Source: Larix kaempferi
Taxonomy: Eukaryota; Streptophyta; Pinopsida; Pinales; Pinaceae
NCBI GenBank assembly: GCA_027924585.1
Contig: BSBM01001387.1
Coordinates: 186,001 to 250,000, forward strand
Direction: 5' to 3'
DNA: 64,000 bases
Positions 57,644-64,000 of this stretch are shown piece by piece. Position 1 is the stretch's first letter; the number at the start of each line of letters is the position of its first letter. The notes beneath the pieces are model-generated. The model ran no database searches, was not told where the DNA came from, and worked only from the letters and a program-made list of their open reading frames with translations. The position numbers and the translations under genes are program-made.

Positions 57644-58800
57644 TTATTCTTTTTCCATTGGTTCATGAAACAAATCTGGATACTTTGCTTGCATGTCTTT
57701 CTCCGTTTCCCATGTCGATTCCTCCGGGCTAAAGTGCTTCCATTTCACCTTTACCTGGGTGATGACTCTGTTCTGAAGTGTTATTTATTTCCACTCCAGA
57801 ATGCGCAAAGGTTCCACCTGGAATTCGCCTTCTGGTTCCACCTGCACCATATTCCAGTCAACTATGTGAGTAGGATTATAGATATAATTTTTCAATAATG
57901 AAATGTGAAAAACATTATGAATTCTTAAATGTGACGGTAGTGCAAGTTGGTAAGCTACTGGTCCAATTCTTTCCAAAACTTGGAAAGGTCCACAAAACCG
58001 TGGTGCTAGTTTCTTGCAGTTTCCCAACCGTAGTGAACTCTTCCTTGGCTTAACTCAAAGATACACATGGTCTTCGACTGCAAAATCCTTATGCTTCCTT
58101 TTTAAGTCAGCGTAAATTTTTTGGTGGTCTTAAGCCTCCTTTAAATTCTTCTGTACCTTGTGTACAATCTGTTCAGTGTCATGTAATAATTACGGTCCTA
58201 CTATAAGACGGTCCACTGGACTATCCCAGCTAATTGGGGTGGTACACTTTATGCCATATAGAACTTCGAATGGGATCAAATTTGATGAGGCTTTGTATCC
58301 ATTATTGTAGGAAAATGCTACGAGATGAATATACTCTTCCCACTTAGTGGGTTTTTCCATGACGTACATTCTTAACATATCTTCGATAATTTGGTTGGTA
58401 TGTTCTATCTGTCCATCTGTTTGTGGGTGATAACTAGTACTAAAATTCAATTTGGTCTCTAGTCTAGGAAACAAGGACTTCCAGAAATTTGATGTGAACT
58501 TCACATCCCGGTCGTAAATCACCATTTTCGATACTCCGTGTAATCTGAAAATCTCTTTCAAAAATATCTCTGCAATATTCACAGCTTTATGAGTTGACTT
58601 CACAGGAATAAAGTGTGCATATTTGCTTAATTTATCTACTACAACCATAATATAATCATGTTGATTTTGTGTCTTTGGAAAACCTATGATGAAATCTAAA
58701 GATATGACCTCCCATTCCCATTCAGGAATTGGTAGAGTTTGCAACAAACTTGTTGGGTGTTGGTGTTCAGCCTTCACCTATTGACATTCTAGACATTTAG
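57644..58800 (-). pseudogene. Element E integrase with chromodomain
   Basis: The frame at 58777-58190 holds the catalytic core: VISLDFIIGFP, YDRDVKFTSNFWKSLF and HPQTDGQIEHTNQII, so all three acidic residues are kept. NGYKASSNLIPFEVLYG ends the core. The C-terminal barrel follows at 58027-57785 ([36 protein letters not shown]). Across one stop, the last 50 codons read ILEWK, QVKVKWKHFSPEESTWE and KYPDLF to the stop at 57644-57646, a chromodomain. Chromodomains steer integration toward marked chromatin. Three stops inactivate it. Confidence 0.92.
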
Positions 58801-59570
58801 TCAGAAAATTAATTAAATTTGCCTTTAAACTTGGCCAATAAAATTGTTTTCTCATGGTTGTTATCATTTTTTGATATCCAGGGTGACCAGCATAAGGTTG
58901 CTTATGCATTTCATTCAGAAACAACAGCTTTATTTCTATTATATTTGGTATGTACAACCTTTTTTTGAACCATAATAGGAATTCCCGATCCAACCTGAAA
59001 TCTCTTCCATTTAAATTTAATTCATCTATTAATAGTCTATTCAATAATGTCACATAATCTGCATCTTCAGTTCTTGTTGCTTTAATTTTTCTCTTGAGGT
59101 AACTTTTCGGCTGTCGCATAGTTATCTCATAAATTTCATGAGTCCTTCGGCTAAGTGCATCAGCCACCTTTCTCTCCTTTCCCTTTATATTTCTTACTTC
59201 AAAATCAAATTCACTCAAGAAGGTCATCCACCTGGCTTAATGAGCATTAAGCTCGGGTTGAGTGAATGAGTGCTTTACCCCAGTGTTGTCTATCAATAAT
59301 AAAAATCCTTTTCCTAACAGGTAGTGGTGCCACACTTTTAAGGCATGTACCACTGATCCCAGTTCTAGGTCATGGACCATGTAATTCTTTTCATGTTCCT
59401 TTATTTTACGTGATTCATAATACACTACATGTCCTTCTTGGGATAGTATTCCTCCCATACCTTCTTTACTTGCATCGGTGCCAACCGTATAATCTTTATA
59501 AGGGTCATCTACTTTCAGAATTGGTGTCGTCATTAGTAGCCCCTTTAATTTATTGAAACTCTCTTGAAAT
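58801..59570 (-). pseudogene. Element E RNase H and integrase zinc finger
   Basis: VGTDASKEGMGGILSQEGHV, YESRKIKEHEKNYMVHDLEL and LLIDNTGVKH are RNase H motifs (59533-59237). WMTFLSEFDFEVRNIKGKER and VADALSRR follow. HKQPYAGHPGYQKMITTMRK, FYWPSLKANLINF and TKCLECQ form the HHCC finger (about 58910-58780) with all four ligands. Two stops separate the pieces. Confidence 0.92.
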
Positions 59571-60375
59571 TATGCGGACCATATAAACTTTACTCCCTTC
59601 TTTTGCAGTGAAGTGATTAGGTATGCTACTCTGGAAAAACCCTCGATGAATTGTCGATAATAACCGGTGAGTCCCATGAAGGAACGGATGTCTGCCACAT
59701 CCTTAGGTATCGACCATTCTAGAATAGATTTTATCTTCTCAGGGTTTCCTGCGATCCCTTCATCTGATATTACATGGCCTAGGTACTGTATCTTCCTTTC
59801 AAAGAATTCACACTTCTCAAATTTGGCATAAAGCTGGTGTTCTCTCAATGTCTGTAACACCATCCTCAAATGATGTTCGTGTTCTTCTTCTGTCTAGATC
59901 AAAATATCATCAATAAATATTATTACAAACTGATCTAGATACTTATTGAAAATATTATTCATAAGGAACATAAAAGTGACAAGAGTATTGGTCAAACCAA
60001 ATGGAATTACTACAAATTCGTAGTGTCCATATCTTGTTCGGAAAGCCGTCTTATTGATGTCTTCTTCTTTAATTATGATCTGATGGTATCCAGACCGTAA
60101 ATCTAGCTTCAAGAACACTTTAGATCCACCTACTTGATCAAATAAATAATTTATTCCAGGTATTGGTTATTTGTTCTTGACTGTCACTTTGTTTATATGC
60201 ATATAATCAATACACAATCGCATGGTTCCATCCTTTTTCTTGACGAATAGGATCGGTGCTCCCCAAGGTGACACACTAGGTATTATATATCTTTTGTTCA
60301 ACAATTCTTGAATATGAATTTTTAATTCAATTATCCCTGGAATACGCATCCGGTAAGGTATTCTGGACACAAGTG
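59571..60375 (-). pseudogene. Element E reverse transcriptase
   Basis: Frames 60370-60167, 60118-59894 and 59869-59570 join in order: [84 protein letters not shown] with an intact active site, then YAKFEKCEFFERKIQYLGHV and RSFMGLTGYYRQFI. Stops lie between the frames. The N-terminal edge is shifted against the upstream region near 60335. Confidence 0.92.
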
Positions 60376-61255
60376 CATATCTAGTATGAGCTCTATGGAA
60401 AAATCTATCTCTCGTTGGGGAGGAAGTCCGGGAATTTCCTCCGGAAACACATCTGTAAATTCACTTAAGACGAGGTAGTCTTTCAGGTTCATATTGTTTT
60501 CCTTGTTTAGTAAGTCTGTAACCCGGATTGCATATATCTGACAACCCTTTCTCATACATTTCTTTAGCTGCATTGCAGAGATTTGTCTCATTGAAACCGG
60601 CTTGGATACCCCTTTCACTGTCCTAGTGATTTTATCTTCTGTTGTATAAGTAAAAAATTTATTATAAAATTTTAAAAAACTCTATTTGTTTCCAACCATT
60701 CCATGCCAATTATCATGTCATAATACCCTAGAGGTAATATATTCAAATTGATTTTATTCTTATGTTCCTAAATTTCAAATTCACAATCAGCAATAAAATA
60801 TGTTACCTTTCGTTTGGCCCCCATGGCCAGTTGGACTAGCCAAGATTTATGAATTTTTACCTTGGTTAGGTGACATACCTCTACCATTTTGGGTGTGATG
60901 TAGCTCAAGCTACCTCATGGATCAATCAATACAGATATTTTTTTATTAGCAATTTTACCTTCGATTTCCACGATAGCGAATTGGTGATCTGCCTGTTGAT
61001 TATCCAGAGATGCATGTATACGATGTATGCTTATGCTGATCTCTCCCACCGTTGAGGGTTCTTGGACATTGCAAATAGTTCTATCTATTCCTTTCATTTG
61101 TGAACAGCTACGTTGTAAATGGGGTTCCCCATAGTCCCAGCATTGCAGTGGACCCCTATCTGCTCCCGTAGTTCCTTTCAAGCCTAGATGTGCAGGTCTG
61201 TTGTTATTTTGCGTCGACTGCTTGTTACTAGGGTTTTGCGTCGGTCCGTGGGCGC
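60376..61255 (-). pseudogene. Element E Gag tail and protease
   Basis: The frame at 61181-60915 has a knuckle CWDYGEPHLQRSC whose second Cys is Tyr (61142-61104). It runs to KKISVLIDP*GSLSYITP, where a TGA sits within the protease active site. Further on, EHKNKINLNILPLGYYDMII and GMEWLE are protease motifs, and after a frameshift [20 protein letters not shown] (near 60440) is the usual RT start. Upstream the coding resemblance ends near 61255 at ggcgcaatatcccccac. The gag capsid, primer site and 5-prime LTR are absent. Confidence 0.85.
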
Positions 61256-63370
61256 AATATCCCCCACTTCACAATCCCAAAACCCAACCAACTGAAAGAA
61301 AATAAAAAAACTAATCCATTGAAAAGGAAGAGGGTTGAGTTTAGGGTTACCTGACACTAACAGCGCTCGAAATGGTCGATCGTAGCTCCCAGAATCAGCA
61401 CTAGAAAAACAGCTCTAAATGGTACTTTTCACCTCTCAAACTTGGTAAAAACAAATAGTAATTGATTTTTACTATTTACCCCTTTTTATAACAAAAAAGA
61501 GCATATTCCTTTTTTAATTTATTCCATTGTGGATTATTTTTCTATAGTTGGGATTATTTCTATATTTGAATACTCGGTTAATCATTTTGACCTAGTTTCG
61601 AAGCTTGCAGGTGAAGTTAAGTACCTTATTAATACCGTTTTTCGCAATTGTGGTAATCTCGCATGTATTATCAGTTATCAACAACTCGTTGAGCATTTTT
61701 ATGTCATTATTTCGCTCGTTAAATTCAATTATTAATGACACCGAGCTAACTCTTTGTTCTTTCTCATGCTCGTAAAACGATGAGAATAAGTCACCGAGTT
61801 ATAGTTTATCACTTTTTATGGCTCGTTAAACTTCCACGAAAAAGGAACCCCTCGGAGTCTTTCTTTAATCTCTTTCCAGGCTCTCGAAATACAAAAAGAT
61901 TGCCAAGTCAACTTGATGCGTTCACACTTGTAAAAGTATTCGAACGGTCATCTTTCTAGTAATAGTTTACCCCTTTTTCAGACCAGGAAACATTATTTAT
62001 GAAAAAGAAATACTCCATCCAATCATGGTTGGAAGAGCTCTCTCTCGCATTATTTTACCCTTTTTTGGGAAAAGAGACTAACTTTACGAATAAAGGACAT
62101 TTGGAGTCTTCTTTAGTTCTATTTAAACTCTCTAAACATGAAATGACGTCGATTTTACCTTCTATGGACTCGTTAAAATTTGACATTGAAGGGCCCATCA
62201 TGGGATGAAGCCCTCCTATCCTAGGTTCATAAAAATTTTAGGATTGGACTCATCCATGGGATGAGCTATACCAAGCATCTATTTACCCTCCTCAAGCTCG
62301 TTAAAATACAAAAGAGGCACTCATCAATCATGATGGGGAAAAAGGAAATATTTTGTGTTACACTATAATTTACGGCAGTACATAGTCGCTCTTGAACATG
62401 GCACTCATTTGCATTTGCATTAAGTACTTGGGTAATCTGTTTTTCTTCGAGTCCTACTGATTTCATGAGTCTTGTCACTCTTTTGGGTCATCCAAAGAAT
62501 GATTCCATCATCAATTGCATTGGGAGTTTGTACCGTTCTCGTCATGTCAATACTGCCAAGTCATGGAATTCCCATGTTCAAGAGGTGTTCATTACTCATC
62601 ATCTGCAATCAATACACCTTCCATCATGATGTTCTACCTTGAGTTAGTCTTGCATATTACTCTATCGTCCGACCTACTCCAAACATCTGTTATCAAGTTT
62701 CGTGTCGATGATGGGGGATTCATCATGGCCCTCCTTCGACAGATTCATCCTTGTCGACTTCAACACATCATCCGAGGATAGAATCTAGAAACCAATCAAG
62801 TACCTTGGGCCTGCATGCCTCAATGGAGGGTTACCTCACTTTCAACATGAGTTTAAATTATTGACTCTTGATTGAAAGATCTCGTCGAGTGTTCGACCTC
62901 AACTCATTTATTCACACTTTATGGTATGTACTATGATACCTTGGGAATCATTGACATCAATGGTGATTCCCCTCACGCTTGTTAACGGTATACATCAATG
63001 ACCAGTAATCAAGTTGTTACTACCATGTTCGAATCCAAAACATTCTAATCACATGGATAGATTCATATCATTACGGGTTCAACTTGAAGATCCTGGGAAA
63101 ATCATATCTTACCCAGGTTGCGATGAATATTGTTTGATTCATATTACATGGATCCACTTTATATTGGTCATGGTTGTGTTATCATCTCATCATGGATCTA
63201 CGATTATGTTTAGTAGCCATGATTGTGTTCAGTCAATACCTACCACCATGGATCTGCATTGTATTAGATGACAGCCATGTTGAGAGTCATGTGAGACTTG
63301 GATCTCAGATGTAGTTGTACTGCAGTAGCATCTTCCATCCAACAAGTCCTTTCCATCCATCTTTCAAAGC
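61256..63370. other. Unassigned sequence beyond the E breakpoint
   Basis: There is no recognised gene. 61430-62350 repeats related phrases such as gctcgttaaa, tttaccccttttt and ggagtctttcttta at irregular distances, suggesting a decayed array or several related insertions. 62560-63270 has repeated catcatggatc words. The block 61256-61420 has slightly gene-like composition but no frame. Confidence 0.4.
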
Positions 63371-63571
63371 ATGGTTGCTAGATTTGTTATCGGAAAATCT
63401 ACTCGAGCGGATGCGAGCATGATCTCCCTAGTCCAGGTGGATCTAGAACAAATGGAAACAGAATATAACACTACTTTTCTAGATCAATTAGAGATCAAGG
63501 TAGATAGATGTCTTCCCTTCAGATTCACAAATACTTCTCCTCTTTATTTCTCCAAACTTTGTGGTCATTAG
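63371..63571 (+). other. Short open frame, unrecognised
   Basis: 66 codons beginning MVARFVIGKSTRADASMISL. The composition is protein-like. No motif or neighbour helps to identify it, and it may be chance. Confidence 0.15.
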
Positions 63572-64000
63572 ATCCATAGCTGCAAGACCTGTCAAAGCAC
63601 ATAGAGACAAAACGAGCAGTAAAAGCACATCTAAACACTAACTGATCTAAACAAACGGTTAAGGAAGTGAGCTCTAAATATCATTAACACAAAAGACATT
63701 TATGGAAAGAGATTATATAACTGTAAATAAGTGGAAAATACATAGAAGAGTGATGATTACAACCCAAGCCTTAACGTTGTAATCCTCCTCCAACAAGCCA
63801 AGCCAATTCCTCCAAAGGAAATGTATGCCTCCCAAGAGATGGATAGGGATCTTCTAGGTTAATTCCACCAGCATGTAAGTGATATAGAATTCCTCCCTTT
63901 GGAGTGGAGAGTAGCTTCATATTTATAAGACCAAGTGGATAGAGTAGGTTGAAGATTATGGGGAGAGGATTAAGGGATCCTTCCTTGAGGTTAAGGAACC
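63572..64000. other. Unassigned right edge
   Basis: The features of 63740-63960 (cctcccaagagatgg, TATTTATAAGACC near 63921) resemble an LTR promoter region, but no partner copy lies in the window. Confidence 0.3.

Noticed and set aside
1-64000. tRNA, rRNA, riboswitch, or organellar insertion
   Set aside because: No such sequence was recognised on either strand. The tRNA-like matches are only the 12-base primer sites of retrotransposons.

Overview
This window comes from a plant nuclear genome and is almost entirely transposable-element relics. The evidence is plant-type LTR retrotransposons with initiator-methionine tRNA primer sites, a plant CACTA (En/Spm) transposase with spliced exons, a base composition around two thirds A+T, and many microsatellites. 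A large repeat-rich seed-plant genome, possibly a gymnosperm, fits best, but the species cannot be told from the sequence. I see no intact host gene, rRNA, tRNA or CRISPR array.

Left third (1-18.3 kb) is a nest of insertions. A 3-prime LTR (X) starts at 129. Element A (417-16298, LTRs about 200 bp, only a gag relic) appears to have landed in it. Inside A lies B (3956-15878, minus strand), a near full-length Ty3/gypsy element with 1.4 kb LTRs. Inside B, exactly at the RT/RNase H junction, lies C (7239-11646, plus strand), a Ty3/gypsy deletion derivative with a perfect target duplication AGTCT. B's reading frame resumes on both sides of C.

Middle (18.3-28.4 kb) is poorly recognisable. It holds two broken coding-like stretches that I cannot assign: 20495-21565 on plus, and a long degenerate minus-strand frame at 22850-25980 with a Lys/Glu-rich linker and a coiled coil.

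28.4-41 kb carries the exons of a CACTA TNP2-type transposase on plus (28488-28715, 35961-36398, 36715-37122, 37577-38010, 40642-40976). Element D (28721-35843), a non-autonomous LTR element with only a gag tail and several tandem arrays, has split the first intron. A CACTA-like terminus (up to 40638) abuts the last exon. After that exon come GAT/GAC-rich DNA, an inverted duplication (41008-41672) and a 1.4 kb higher-order GAT array (43216-44621).

45.5-53.2 kb holds F (45624-52076, minus strand), a Ty1/copia element with 644 bp LTRs and a perfect CCACA duplication. F keeps only RT and RNase H of its pol and carries 2.6 kb of unrecognised leader. It interrupts a tandemly duplicated, coding-like relic. 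55.8-61.3 kb holds a 70-bp tandem array and a minus-strand chromovirus (E) that retains a chromodomain but lacks its 5-prime end. The remainder to 64 kb is unassigned. All coding sequences seen are broken by stops or frameshifts, so the window is best read as an archaeological stack of transposons rather than a set of working genes.
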